From: Simmondsia chinensis
Taxonomy: Eukaryota; Streptophyta; Magnoliopsida; Caryophyllales; Simmondsiaceae
Assembly: GCA_018398585.1 (NCBI GenBank)
Contig: JAGTTD010000021.1
Location: 22,845,107-22,909,106 of the forward strand
Length of the DNA: 64,000 bases
Direction of reading: 5' to 3'
Below the pieces are notes generated by a model that saw nothing but the letters and a program-made list of their open reading frames with translations, was not told the origin of the DNA and searched no databases. Shown here one piece after another: positions 35,601-46,039 of this stretch. Position 1 is the stretch's first letter; each line of letters opens with the position of its first letter. Made by a program: the position numbers and the translations under genes.

Positions 35601-38600
35601 TAAGGGATCACCCTAATTAGGGCTCTAAGCAAGTTGAGCTCACCGAAGCCAATGTGACCGGGCTCATTATTTACCTTGGAAGGATCAGCTCATCCCGAGT
35701 TTAAATCTATCTAAACAAGCCAAGTTCAAGTCTAAATGGGCCAAAAAGAGCCAAGCACAGCTTCAAGTTTCTCAAGCCGATGATCAAGCAAAACTGAGCA
35801 TGAGAAGTATCCAATCTTAGGCTCAACCCACACCGTTGCCATATGCAAGGTCCACATATAACCCCATGTGAGACTCCATCCCAAACCAAATGGCATTAAG
35901 TGGAATAACCCATTATACTTATATGTCAATCTGCTTTTCTCTCACAACTCAGATTCTTACTAAACACAAATGCAGAGTCCTTAACATCGGACTTGGCTCA
36001 TTTGGAGTCCTATATTTGATTACTTTGTTGCATTTGCACTTACCAGATAGGACAGGCTGAAGGCCATTTAGGAGTGCTGTGAGAGCCAGCAAGAATGCAA
36101 GTCTAGTGGTTTCTTTGGCCACAGCTTCACTGTTCGTGAAGAGGTACGGGAACCAGTCTCTCGTTGCAAATAACACCGTAAAAAGCACCACACCGATAGC
36201 CAACGATGTGATGGACACCACTAATACTGAAATCTTAGCTTGCCTCGCGTTTCCAGCACCAAGCTCGTTCGATACTCTGACGCTTATGGCAGCATTGAAA
36301 CCAAACGCGATCATGGAAATCCATCCTTCTAAGTTCATGCTGAAAAATATACAGTCGAGTTTCAAGCAAAGAAGGTGAATTCCATATTTGAGTATGCAAA
36401 TAACTTTTTGGGATCAATGAGTCTGCAGTTTGTGGGCCCCATCTCAGCCTATAGCTAATAGCACTTAAGCATTCACGTGCGTAATTGAGGGGGTTTCTAG
36501 GCCTTCATGTGCCTACAAGGATAGTTGAACAGCCCTGTGCTCAACCAAGTATTCTATACTTAGTTTTAAGCAGTCACATGCTTAATAAACATAATTAAAT
36601 TGAATTTACTGAAAATTGACCAGTGATCTACCTTTAGACTCTGCTTGTAGAGAAGAAACTAGAATCCTATTTAAGACAAAAGCTCCTACATGGATAATGA
36701 GAATATCATAATACGACAATCACAAACAAAGCTAATAAAAGTCAAATTCTAATCTTAAAGCAATCCTAATCAATCAATCTTGTCATTCCCGATTCACGCA
36801 GAAAGACCTCTCTGTTCTCCGATTAGGTGAAGGTGGACAAGCTCTTCTAACTAACATTATGCCCTCAAAGGTAAAATTTTCAAAAATTGCAATTCTCAGT
36901 AAATATCTTAGATCAAAATCTTGATTCTTTATTCTTGATCTTCATCAATAGCATGTACGCAAATTTCCAAGTAAATAATAAGTACAACCTAAGGATTAGT
37001 GAGGTGCACCAGGACACCCCACTGGCCCGAAAAAGAGTTCTACTCTGTGACATGTAAGAGTGACATTTTACCATATAGAGATAGCATCAACTGGTATCAG
37101 AGGATCATCCAAACGCCCAGTGATCACCACTAGGATCATCAAGTACCACATCTCCAAGCTGCAAAAACAATTCCATGCATCCTCAAATTAGACACCTTTT
37201 CTATCTTAACAGTTTATAGAGTAGTACAAAAGAGTGAGCCTAATGCAATTGGCAAGATCGCTCCAGTATGACATGAAATACGAGTTCAAATCTCATAAAC
37301 CAGAAATGTAGGGGTAACGACATCTCATGAGATCGAATAATAGTCGTTAGATAATATATCTTAAACTAGCCATTATGTGATTATTCGTACATAATAGTAC
37401 ATTTGCAACAACTACCATAAAGCATGCATATTGTACTTCGCTTACTAAAACATATTATTTTCATATAATAAAATATCAAATGCAATAATAATTATATAGT
37501 GACTATATATCAATTCAAATTTTGTAAATATAAAGCTCAACAGCAATTTATGTGCCCTCACAAAGCAGAATGAATCGCCAAGAGCCATTACGTAATATCC
37601 ATGACATCACTTCCATAACACTATAACCGTGACCCTTACGCAATTGCAAACTATGATTTGATTCCATGGAGACCCCGCACATATTGACACTCGTACTCCA
37701 CCTTGATATTGTCTTCTTTTTTCACCAAGCTTTGCTTGGTCTAGTGGTTATGAACGGCGGGGGCGAAAGACGCCACCTAGGATCAAATCCAACTTGTAGC
37801 ATAACTCCCCTCACCCCCTCCTAACCAAGGGAAAAAAAATCTTCTTTTTTCAGTATGATGTCGGAATTATTGATAGAGAGAGTTGGAGTACCATAACATG
37901 ACAGCAGATGCAAGAGAGAGCTTGATAAAAACCCACAGGTCACAGAAGGCGAGCCACGAGAATCCACACCAAGCGCCATCGGATCTCGTGATGAAGATGT
38001 AAATGAGTTGGCCTATGACAATGAGCCACCATGATGCATTGAGCATGATCGCGGCTCCAACCAAGCCCCACTTGAGCTTTAAGATTAACAAGTAGCTTAA
38101 CGCCCCGTGTAATGCGAGCACGCCGACTGAAATCCATGCCATCACCCATACTTTCCTCTGTGCTTGCAAGAACTTCTGTATTGGGAAGTTCATGGCATAA
38201 GCGAACAATTGAGGTATCATCCATATCGCAAATTTTCCTGCATCATGTTACATACGCTAATTATTATCACATTTTGAGGCCTGGTTTGGCCAAACTTCTT
38301 TTTTTTTCCCCATAATTTAGGGCTGTTTGGCCTAAAAAGAAAATTGTGTTCAAATAGAAGCTGAAATTGTTTTTCCACTCGTAGAAGAAGATAGCATTTT
38401 CCCTTTAAAACAAACACAGAAGCAAAAATCAAAGAATTTTCAGGCAAAATTACCGCTATTAAAACCACTTTCTAGAAAAGTTCTTCTGCAAAAAGTGCTT
38501 CTTAAAAAAAAGTTTCTTCCACATCTCACCCAAACAGGTTTTGAGAAAGATTTGTGTGACTTTCATTACTAGAAATGTTGTGAAAAACACCCAGAAAAAG

Positions 38601-41600
38601 AGAAGACATATACAGTAATTGGGCGGTTCAATTTTGATATTAAGCTTACGTCCATAGGAGCAGCAATATTAATTCACTATTTTTAATTTATGTGACTAAA
38701 AGTTATTAAAACCCAGGAAAAATGCCTTCAAAGAAAGAATATATAGAAGCATGATCTGAAGGGGCCAACTAGCTCAGCTAGTAAAGTATCTGGGAGATGG
38801 TGCTCGAGACTTGGGATCAAATCCCGAATTCACCATGGGGATGGGGTTAAAGGGACTTGGGGAGGGCTAACCCTTGTATAGCCCATGGCTTCCTTACCAT
38901 ACGGAAAAACAATATATATATATATATACAGACACACACATACACACATATAAGCACCATCTCTCCCTTGGTAGTTCACCGAACACTGGCCCCCCTTCGA
39001 GCCCGCAATTCCTCGTTTTTTGTCCACTACTCATTTGCGGATTTAGGGAAAAGTCCGTGCCAAAAACGCACTTGATAATTTTTACAATCCAGCATTAGAA
39101 CGGGCCCAAGTCAACATGAAGCACAACAAGTTCCTTCAGCAACTTGAAATGAGAGTAAAACACCTTTCAGTTTCTAGTTAACAAAGCCTATCAAATACTC
39201 TCTTGTTCATGGAAAGAATGTTAGAATAAGAATGAAACTAAAGGAAAAATAATCATAGAACATCTGTTCTCGTCACGACTTTGACGCATAGATGTATAAT
39301 TTACTTGCAATATCCAGTCTACCATAAGTATGGTAAAGATAAAACAATTTCTACGAGTACATGATGGCAATTTGTCAGTTGTGGTTGCAGAGTATTGAAA
39401 GTAAGATGTCATAGAAGTTACAAATAGGTCATAAAAGGTGTGTAAAATAGCAACTAATTCAAAATATGCAGCTGTTACATCAAGTAACAACCTTAGTTTT
39501 ATTATATGGTTTTAACTCAAAATCTATACACATTTAGGATTCAGTGCCCATAAGCTATGCTTACCATAATTATGTTCTAACTTAGAGGGGAAGGATCGAA
39601 ACAAAAGGCTCAGTGCTTACCAGCAGCACGAGAGATTCCGGATGGCTCTCCTAAGACCTCGAGAACAGGAGGAGCGAAAATGTAGACAGGAGTGAGGATG
39701 ATGGCAGTGGTCAACAAGATGACCCATGATCTCTGCATGTATATCCCCAGCATCATCAGCTGCCCCGCTCCATACGCTTGCCCACACAGTGTCTCCAGTG
39801 CACTTCCCATCCCCAGCTACAAAGTAATACACCGAAACAACCCAAAAATAAATAATCATTGATAGTTGATTCATCAGCAAATGTCCACTCATAACGTATG
39901 CTCTAGCAATATAAATGAGCGGAGCTGGCTCATGAGCCCGTCATAAAGCTTAAAAAGCACGGCTTGTTTCAGCTCGAGCCGAGCCAAGCCAAGCCCGAGC
40001 CTAACGAAGCTCGAGGTTGTAGGCTCATGACCCTAGATGAGCCTAAGTGAGCTATCTTAATATAACTTATTTGCTTAAATATACCAATCAAGCTAATCGT
40101 GAGCCTAGATGAGCTAAGCTCGAGCTTAAATGAGCCCAAACAAGTCTAGATTGAGATTAAATGAGCCTCAAAATCGTAAGCTGAATTAGAGACTCACCTA
40201 GTCGGGTTCTAAGTCTAGATCCCACAACCCCACTACTAATACAAGTTTAAATTCGGTGGAGGCCTTTGTTTTTTTTTTTTTTTTTTTTTTTGATCGGCTT
40301 GGTGGAGGTTATGAATTGGGTTTGAACACTTTCTACGATTTAAGCCTTTGAGAGTTTCCATGAAAGGACAAGTAGGGATGGAAATGGATGGGTAAAACCC
40401 ATTGGCCGTGAATAACCACCCCGTTTGGGGCAGGTATGGATCCAAGTGAGGCGGACAGTGAGTACGAATCGGGTCCACAAGACAATACTCACCTTGAGTA
40501 ATGGGGCGGGCATAGGTACAATGTTCTACCCTCCGCTGCATACCTTCCCTGCGCCACTCATACTATCCATACCCATCTTATACCTATCTCAATTAATTAC
40601 TCAATTTTGATAATTTGAAAATAGAAAAAATATGTACTTGATTTAATTACTCAATTTTGTGTCAAATATTATAGCAAAATATAATTATATTTTAAAATAA
40701 TATTAAATACTTATTATAGGAGGATATGAATTATGATTTGGTACCCACAGTAAGGCAGATATGTGGTGGGTAGACGTGGGTATTAAACACCCATTGAATA
40801 CCCAAAGGTAACGGGACGGATGTGGGTATAAGAATGTACCCGTGAGAGCAATATGGGTATCCACTTCGTATCCGTGACAGGTAATAGACAGGTGGCAGGT
40901 ACGACTATGGAGGAGGCACCTCCTGTACCCACCCCACCCCATTGTCATCCCTAAGATATCGAAATTCTTGATATTTTACGTAAGAGTTTAAACGAATCCA
41001 TAAGGCGAGAGACCCCACACAATTAGGGGGAAAAAAAAAAATAATCCCCTTTCACCATACGGCCCCACAAACCAAAACAAGCAATCTTTTCAAAATTTTT
41101 GAAACAACATACTGATTACATATGCTAACATGCCTCCTAATACAAATGCCCATATGAATGGTGGATAGTGCACGGCTCTACCACATTCCTTGTGCTGAAA
41201 GTTATATAAATATTGAAAGTAAAGCTGTTGGGGTTCGACCTCATGACCTCTCGGTCTAGCATCCTAAAAGCTTATGTGAAATTTCACCCAGTCTTTACCC
41301 ACAGAGTTGCACATATGGCATTCACATATAATCCTGAGTGAGGTTCCATTTCAAAACTTGTTTACATTAGTTGGAGTAACCCACTAGGTTTATATGTGGA
41401 TTTCTTTTCTCTTATAATTCCTACCTGGGATTCAAAATTCATTAGAGAGCTCTACGCACATCAAATTCAAAATGCACCCCCTCTTCTCAAAGAGATGGTG
41501 CGTTAAACAACAGCCCTCAATCACCAACCCGCTCTAATACGATGTAATATCCCCCCAAGGAGTATAAATATAATAAGGTCTACATATAAGCCAAAGAAGA

Positions 41601-42236
41601 TTTAATCCGAAAATCAATTAGCATTAAGTGGCCTTATATGTCAATCTTTTCTCCATCACAACTCATACCCAGGATTCGTATTGAACTCACACATCTAACC
41701 CTTAACAGCTTAATCTAACCCAGGCCCGAAAATGATCTTACTCTCTATCAATAAATTCTATAAGAACACTAGGAAAGAAGAGTAAATACTAATTTGGCAT
41801 ACCATGTTAAATTTCACCATGTCCAACTTAGTTGGAATATACGAAATCCACATATAAACTCATGTAGGGTTCAATCTTAAAACCAATTAGTATTAAACAG
41901 AGTAACCCACTAAGTTTATAAGTTAGAGTGAGATTTACATTTGACTTACAAGTGGAGTTCTTAACCTACCATAACACCATAAGCAAGACCACCAACAACA
42001 TTATTCTCAACAGAGACAGCAGCCAGCTCCATTTCCCCAACAAACCCAGCAAAGGTCTGGGTCAGAGCCCCAAGTGAGTACTGGGTAAGGGATGTGACTA
42101 TGGCTGGTCCAGCCAGGTTCCATAGCTTCCTTGACTCGAACCTGAACTCTCGAACCGGGTTGACCCGCTTCGCACCCTCTCCCCCACCACCATCATTACC
42201 CTTCCCGTTCAACAGCGGCCTCCTGTCCATGATCAT
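32614..42236 (-). CDS. DTX: MATE transporter (DETOXIFICATION 33-35 type)
   Basis: Multi-drug and toxic compound extrusion proteins exchange organic cations or flavonoids for protons at the tonoplast or plasma membrane. Eight exons join in phase: 41970-42236, 39621-39816, 37892-38237, 37072-37158, 36044-36339, 34869-34987, 33948-34034 and 32614-32670; 484 residues, about the family length. Landmarks in order: [116 protein letters not shown] and FTNWDKEAAQ. All twelve helices can be placed. Start: MIMDRR; the second Met (42230) is an alternative. The subfamily assignment to DTX33/34/35, which includes a flavonoid transporter, is by resemblance; the substrate is not shown. Introns 1-7 are filled with repeats; a TRIM LTR begins within four bases of the exon 1 donor. 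Confidence 0.95.
32735..32905. mobile_element. MITE, AAGTGCTTTT family, MATE intron 7
   Basis: TTTATTTGGCTAAGCTGTAA, AGAAGCACTTTTGTAAAAAC and CTTCTGCTTCTATTTGAAAA match the family. The right end is unclear. Confidence 0.5.
32935..33112. repeat. 87-bp tandem duplication
   Basis: Two adjacent units (about 32936-33022 and 33023-33109) both read TAGCCCAACTTCTCTCCTAA through ACGAATCTGAATACC and GTGGTTGCCAA-type ends, with a few differences. In MATE intron 7. Confidence 0.8.
33389..33663 (-). mobile_element. 5S rRNA-derived SINE, full length, with 20-bp TSD
   Basis: The element proper is 33409-33643 (235 bp). On the minus strand the head reads GGGTACCAACAAGCCGTCAC, CGGATCCCATTAGAACTCCG, AAGCGTGCTTGGGCGAGAGC, AGTACCAGGATGGGTGACCT and CCTGGGAAGTCCTCAC, which is plant 5S rRNA from about its tenth base nearly to its 3' end. 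Box A, intermediate element and box C are almost unchanged. The body follows: CATCAGGTTGGAGACACTCG, GGGGGAAGGCTGCGTACATC and GGCACTAGG with a decayed TTG tail. Flanks TTGTCAGCCCAACACAGATT (33389-33408) and TTGTCAGCCCAGCACAGATT (33644-33663) match at 19 of 20. In MATE intron 7. Confidence 0.9.
34097..34248 (+). mobile_element. SINE, headless, with 14-bp TSD
   Basis: Element proper is 34111-34234. TAGTTTAAGAAATC flanks both sides (34097-34110 and 34235-34248). It begins GGGTCCTCAGACATAATCAC, close to the 5S/body junction, then AAAGGGGTAAGGCTGCGCAC and a TTTGTTATTGTAGTGG tail. In MATE intron 6. Confidence 0.8.
34728..34800 (-). mobile_element. SINE body fragment
   Basis: CCACAAAGGCTCCCACC, GGCCTGGGGGGTTGAGATGT and ACATAGCTTTACTCC are the complement of the SINE body. 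Both ends are lost. In MATE intron 6. Confidence 0.55.
35021..35393 (+). mobile_element. MITE, AAAACATTTTCC family, reference copy
   Basis: It starts GGCTGCGTTTATTTTACAGA and ends GACATTGAACCAAATAAAGC, so the ends form an imperfect inverted pair (GGCT..GTTT...T). The interior holds AAAATGTTTTCCTCAATTGA and CCTTAATGGAGGGAAAAACG. No coding capacity. In MATE intron 5. Confidence 0.65.
35835..35985 (-). mobile_element. TRIM solo LTR, MATE intron 5
   Basis: On the minus strand TTAAGGACTCTGCATTTG is followed by the conserved GGGTTATTCCACTTAATGCC and ATGGAGTCTCACATGGGG-type blocks. The right end is near 35830. Confidence 0.6.
37235..37350 (+). mobile_element. tRNA-derived SINE head, MATE intron 3
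   Basis: GAGCCTAATGCAATTGGCAA resembles an A box and ATACGAGTTCAAATCTCATA a B box, followed by AGGGGTAACG. tRNA-headed SINE with a decayed body. It lies between MATE exons 4 and 3. Confidence 0.5.
37728..37845 (+). mobile_element. tRNA-derived SINE, MATE intron 3
   Basis: TTGGTCTAGTGGTTATGAAC is a good A box and CTAGGATCAAATCCAACT a good B box. It is followed by CTCCCCTCACCCCCTCC and an A-run. It starts about 45 bases downstream, in the gene's sense, of the MATE exon 3 donor. Confidence 0.6.
38277..38540. mobile_element. MITE, AAGTGCTTTT family, MATE intron 2
   Basis: Starts GAGGCCTGGTTTGGCCAAAC and ends CACCCAAACAGGTTTTG, an inverted pair. The interior contains CAAATAGAAGCTGAAATTG and CTGCAAAAAGTGCTTCTTAA. 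Confidence 0.65.
38762..38905 (+). mobile_element. tRNA-derived SINE, MATE intron 2
   Basis: CTAGCTCAGCTAGTAAAG is an A box and TTGGGATCAAATCCCGAA a B box. It is followed by GGGGTTAAAGGGACTTGGGG and GTATAGCCCATGGCTTCCTT. A second copy lies at 16690-16835. It ends at an A-rich stretch leading into a (TA)n(CA)n microsatellite (38911-38945). Confidence 0.72.
39905..40180. repeat. degenerate GAGCTCGAGCC repeat, MATE intron 1
   Basis: Built from variants of CTCGAGCCGAGCC and AAATGAGCC, with no open frame. Same class as at 27.1 and 47.5 kb. Confidence 0.55.
40374..40953. mobile_element. non-coding element with TAGGGATGxxAATGG ends
   Basis: The left end reads TAGGGATGGAAATGGATGGG. The complement of the right end reads TAGGGATGACAATGGGGTGG. 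The 580-bp interior is full of GGGTA and TACCC words and has no reading frame. It looks like a terminal-inverted-repeat element; no target-site duplication is obvious. In MATE intron 1. Confidence 0.5.
41275..41966 (-). mobile_element. tandem TRIM array: three LTRs, two internal domains
   Basis: On the minus strand LTR1 is 41805-41966, LTR2 41543-41707 and LTR3 41275-41460. LTR1 ends GTGAAATTTAACA and LTR3 GTGAAATTTCACA. After LTR1 comes TGGTATGCCAA, and after LTR2 TCGTATTAGAGCGGGTTGG, both at the position and of the type of an initiator tRNA-Met primer-binding site. A purine tract (GAGAAGAGGGGG) precedes LTR3. Internal domains are only about 97 and 82 bp, with no coding capacity. LTR1 starts about four bases inside MATE intron 1, next to the exon 1 donor. 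Confidence 0.75.
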
Positions 42237-42419
42237 GCAACCCTCTTTTCTCTCTCTAAAATGGGCTTGAATTGTGGGGTTTGGGTTTGAATTGAAGTGT
42301 TGAAATGGGTTGAGATGATGATCAAAAGGATGAAGATGAAAGAGAGAAAGCGGCTGTTCTATGTGAAGGTGTAGACAAATGGAGTTGCGGCCTCCTCTAA
42401 ATTTGAAGATAGGAGCAAA

Positions 42420-42460
42420 ACTGTACCGCCATGCCATGCCATGCCACGCCACGTGCTTTT
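42420..42460. promoter_or_regulatory. CATGCC repeats and CACGTG upstream of MATE
   Basis: ATGCC is repeated four times (CCATGCCATGCCATGCCACG) and followed by CCACGTGC, a G-box core, about 190-220 bases upstream of the MATE start. A role for bZIP or bHLH factors at the G-box is inference. Confidence 0.4.
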
Positions 42461-42562
42461 ATGGAAAAAAAACAAAAATAGCAACATGCCAATATTTTAA
42501 GGACTTCCGTTTAAGTAGAGTCTAAAGAGGATACATGTAGCTTTTCTCTTTCAAAATATTAA

Positions 42563-42705
42563 CCATGAAGAGAGGCTACTTCCGAGTGTATCCAACCTGA
42601 AGGTGAGAACTTTCTAAGATCACTCATCTTGATACTACTCTCGCTCTAACACACTTAATTTTAAAGTTCTAATGAGATTCGATGACGACATATTGATATG
42701 CCATT
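42563..42705 (-). mobile_element. 5S rRNA-derived SINE, decayed, 3' part lost
   Basis: On the minus strand TCTCATTAGAACTTTAAAAT, TAAGTGTGTTAGAGCGAGAG and TAGTATCAAGATGAGTGATC follow the 5S head of the copies at 8542 and 33409. CTCACCTTCAGGTTGGATAC, CTCGGAAGTAGCCTCTC then begins the body, which stops at TTCAT. It has more substitutions than the other two heads, mostly C-to-T and G-to-A, as expected of old methylated copies. It lies just upstream of the MATE gene. Confidence 0.75.
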
Positions 42706-43019
42706 TGGTATGCGCTTTTATTGAAGTAATAAGAAATCTTATATTTTACCAATATAAGTCAAAATATAGTAGTTAAGTATGAAATAATTTATATATAAAT
42801 AAATAAGTTTAACTTTTTTATTCTTATTAGACCCCTCTTTTAACTCTATATATAAAATTTAAGTGTTAAAAAAAAAAGATTCAAATAATTTGAAAGTTTT
42901 GAGTCTCTCTCCCTCCCCTTCTGTATGTAGTCCCTCTATATCTTACTTTCTCTTATTTTATATCTTTACCATGTAAGTCTTCTTATATTTTACAATATAT
43001 ACGGAAATATATTACTTGA

Positions 43020-43460
43020 TTCGTAGATTGATTGGTTGAGTTTGTTGATTCGGTTTTGGATTGATGATGGTTTGTAACATTTATTATTTTAATATATACA
43101 GGATAATTTAAGTCTATAATCCATAAATTTTATTTATTGTGTTAATTTAGTCTTTATGTTTTTAGTTATATCAATTTGATCAAGATATTGGTAATATTGT
43201 GTCAATTTGGTCCTCGTGGTAATTTTTTTTAAGTTGTTGATGAAATTTTTAGTGGTTCCGCCATGGGTTTGTTTAAATTGAGTCAAGATGTTCATTTGTA
43301 TTGGGTTATTTGTATCTAATGTGGTTACGACGTTAAAAAGTAAGCCATTGATTTAACTTGAACTTGATAAGAGGACTAAATTGACTGGATTAAAAGTACG
43401 AGGACTAATTGGGTGAAGTATAGGGACTATTCGCATAAATATCCCATGTATATATAATAA
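43020..43460. other. intergenic repeat-like stretch
   Basis: It contains TTAATTTAGTCTTTATG, CAATTTGGTCCTCGTGG and GGACTAAATTGACTGG, the wording of a common dispersed plant repeat. No gene seen. Confidence 0.4.
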
Positions 43461-43480
43461 GAAATTTTAATGTTTATGAA

Positions 43481-43562
43481 AGGCTACGTACATCTTGCTC
43501 CTCCCAAACCCTGCTTACGCGGGAGCCATTGTGGCACGTGCCCTATTGTTATTGTTGTTGTA
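43481..43562 (+). mobile_element. SINE body fragment
   Basis: GAAAGGCTACGTACATCTTG, CCTGCTTACGCGGGAGCC and a TATTGTTATTGTTGTTG tail identify the 3' half of the SINE body. The head is missing. Confidence 0.7.
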
Positions 43563-44144
43563 TATAGGTATTTTATATAAAAATTCGATGAGTTTTTATC
43601 AAAAACCTTTCCAATTTTCACCAAAATATGCTCGATAAGAATATTATGTGGTTGATACTTGAGTTGGAATTGACTAGACGAGTAGCAGGTTGAGCAGAAC
43701 ACAACATGCTATATATAATTACTGTTGCATCAATCTCATAGGCTTGCCATTAACATATAATACACATCCATTTAAAAATAATAATAAGTGTAATATATAT
43801 ATATATGTATAATTTAAGAATAAAGAATAGATATTTAATTTAATATTTTAAATTACACATATTATATATAAATTATATATCTAAAATATTTAATACAAAA
43901 TTGATTGTCTTTTCAATTTTTTAGTTTTGAATAGGACCGACTCAATCTCTAATGAAGCTCATACATTAGGGTTAAAACACAAATAGATAATTCTCGACAG
44001 AAACAATCGATACAATCTAATAAAAGTCTGAACCGATTTTTATTCACCCCGTGGAAGGAAATAGTTTATAAGATCGGGGAGTTTCGAGAAAGACCCCTAC
44101 AATAAAACGCGCCGTACAAGGACTGGGGAGGAGTGGGCCATAAT

Positions 44145-44272
44145 TGTCCACGTGGATGCAGGAAGGGAATCGTAGCCCAGCTGGCTCCGTGGTGCTGCCA
44201 CATAGGCAACGGTTGTGTTCAGCGGCGGCGCCATACTTTCTGTGCCACCCACCACGTGTACAATTGCCCTTC
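44145..44272. promoter_or_regulatory. GC-rich island with two ACGTG boxes
   Basis: TCCACGTGGA (44149-44158) is a perfect palindromic G-box and CCACGTGTAC lies near 44262. Between them the sequence is GC-rich (GCGGCGGCGCC) in an AT-rich region. No gene adjoins it directly; the MATE start is 1.9 kb away. Confidence 0.35.
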
Positions 44273-44299
44273 TAGTTCTACTTGATTTTTTTTTTTAAA

Positions 44300-44455
44300 T
44301 GATGGTAAAGTCTGAAGAGAGGGAATAAACCCCTTAAATTCTTCAAAGAGGATACTATATTTTAAGCTTTGTGGGATTCGATCTCGGGTCACCTCGTTGG
44401 CACCCTGCGATCATGAGCACTCGGCTATGTCCCTAAGGAACAAATTCTACTTGAC
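44300..44455 (-). mobile_element. tRNA-derived SINE
   Basis: On the minus strand GGGACATAGCCGAGTGCTCA carries an A box and GACCCGAGATCGAATCCCAC a B box. The body decays into AAGAATTTAAGGGG. Confidence 0.6.
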
Positions 44456-44799
44456 TATTAGATAGATAGAAGATTTTTTTTTTAACATTGAAAATGGACA
44501 AAAGATTGACATATAAATTTAGTAAGTTATTTTATTATTAGTATGGATAAAAGATTGATATATAAATGTAGGAAGTTATTGTATTATTTTTTTTAACGAA
44601 AGTTATTTTAATTTTAACTAACTAGTTTTGTGTTGAAATTTCATTTAGGTTTATACGTAAGTTTTATATATGGTAATTTTATAGGTCAAATTTAAAGCTC
44701 GTTATGACTTCACATGGTAATGGTGTACGCTGAAAATTTAAGGCTCTTGTTCAGCACATCATATTTTGAGAAGGCGGATGCATTAGAAATTCATGCACC

Positions 44800-45480
44800 G
44801 AATGTCTCTCCAGTGACTGAAAAGACGACTGCGATTAACGCCCTGTTTGGTGATTAGATAAAAGGAGGTAAAAAGGGAGAAGGATAAAATGGAGGCAGGT
44901 ATGGTAAAATCTTACTCTTATTTGAATGTGTCAAATTTAAGAAGAGTAAAGGTAAAAAGGGGTAAATAAGTTATCCTTATAATTTATATTTTAAAGAATA
45001 AATTATATATTAGTACCATAAAGTTTAGTGTATTATTTTTTTAATCTACAGACTTATAACTTTTTAATCCAAAAAGTTACATGAATTTAATAAAATAATC
45101 CAAATAGTGATGTATAAAAACGCAAAACCGGTCCCGCTTTCATTCTTTTATATCATTGCTTGAATTATTTTATTAAATAAATATAATTTTTTGGACTAAG
45201 AAATTATTTAACAAAATTTATAAACTAAGAAATTAATACACTAAACCTTATAATAATAATATTTAGTTTATCCTATTTTAAAAGATAATTATGTTTTAAT
45301 AATAATTTAGTTAATACTTTAATAGATACGTTATATTTTGTTTGTATACAATCTTAAAAGTTAAAGTTTATACAATAAGTCTAAGAAATGTGTAACATAT
45401 TCTAATAATTAAAACCAATTATACTATATACTGACAAAATCTTACTATACTGACAAAATCTTAGGATTCTTAATTTGATT
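44800..45480. other. AT-rich intergenic, no gene seen
   Basis: Starts with CGCCCTGTTTGGTGATTAG, the kind of end seen in DNA-transposon MITEs, then AT-rich sequence without open frames of note. Confidence 0.4.
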
Positions 45481-45484
45481 CCAA

Positions 45485-45840
45485 AAGCATCTAACTTGGC
45501 CAGAATTTCAATTCTAACAACCACATGAGCAAGCTTATCGTAAAGTTTAAATTATTCAACTCATTTGAGTTCGGTTCAAGTTGAGTCTATTTATTTAGCC
45601 AAATGTGATAAACCAAAATGTAATAAAGCTCAAACTCAGACTCATAGGCTCAAAATCCGAAATGAGCCTTAATGAACCAATCTCACTATAACTTGTTAAT
45701 CTAAATATGCTAAACCAAGTTAAATCCGAGCCTAACCAAGCCCACATAAGCAAAGCTAAGTCTGACCTATAAAAAGTTGAACACAAGTTCAAATTTTATA
45801 GACTCAGGGAACTGAGCTCAAGCCAAGCTAAATGTTACTC
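45485..45840. repeat. degenerate AAGCTC/GAGCC repeat
   Basis: Repeated variants of AAACTCAGACTC, GAGCCTAACCAAGCC and TTGAGTC with no frame. Same class as at 27.1 kb, more decayed. Confidence 0.45.
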
Positions 45841-46039
45841 TAAAAACCAATAAAATCCATATATTTTATCTATATTGTTTACATACAACTAATAATTTAG
45901 AAAAGTTTCTATGTCTAACTATATATTAGCTTTCAATGAATACCAATCAAATCAACAAGAATTACGAAAAAGAAAACTATGAGAAGTCCTATACTGAGAG
46001 ATACTTGTTTCAAATTTTTGACCGGAAAACAAAACTGGG

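Noticed and set aside
37728..37800. A tRNA gene
   Set aside because: Only A and B boxes are tRNA-like; the arms do not pair into a cloverleaf and a SINE-like body follows. The same holds for 38762, 37235 and 44300.
40236..40541. 101-codon minus-strand frame
   Set aside because: It runs from a poly-A/T tract into the GGGTA-rich repeat and contains a lysine run from it.
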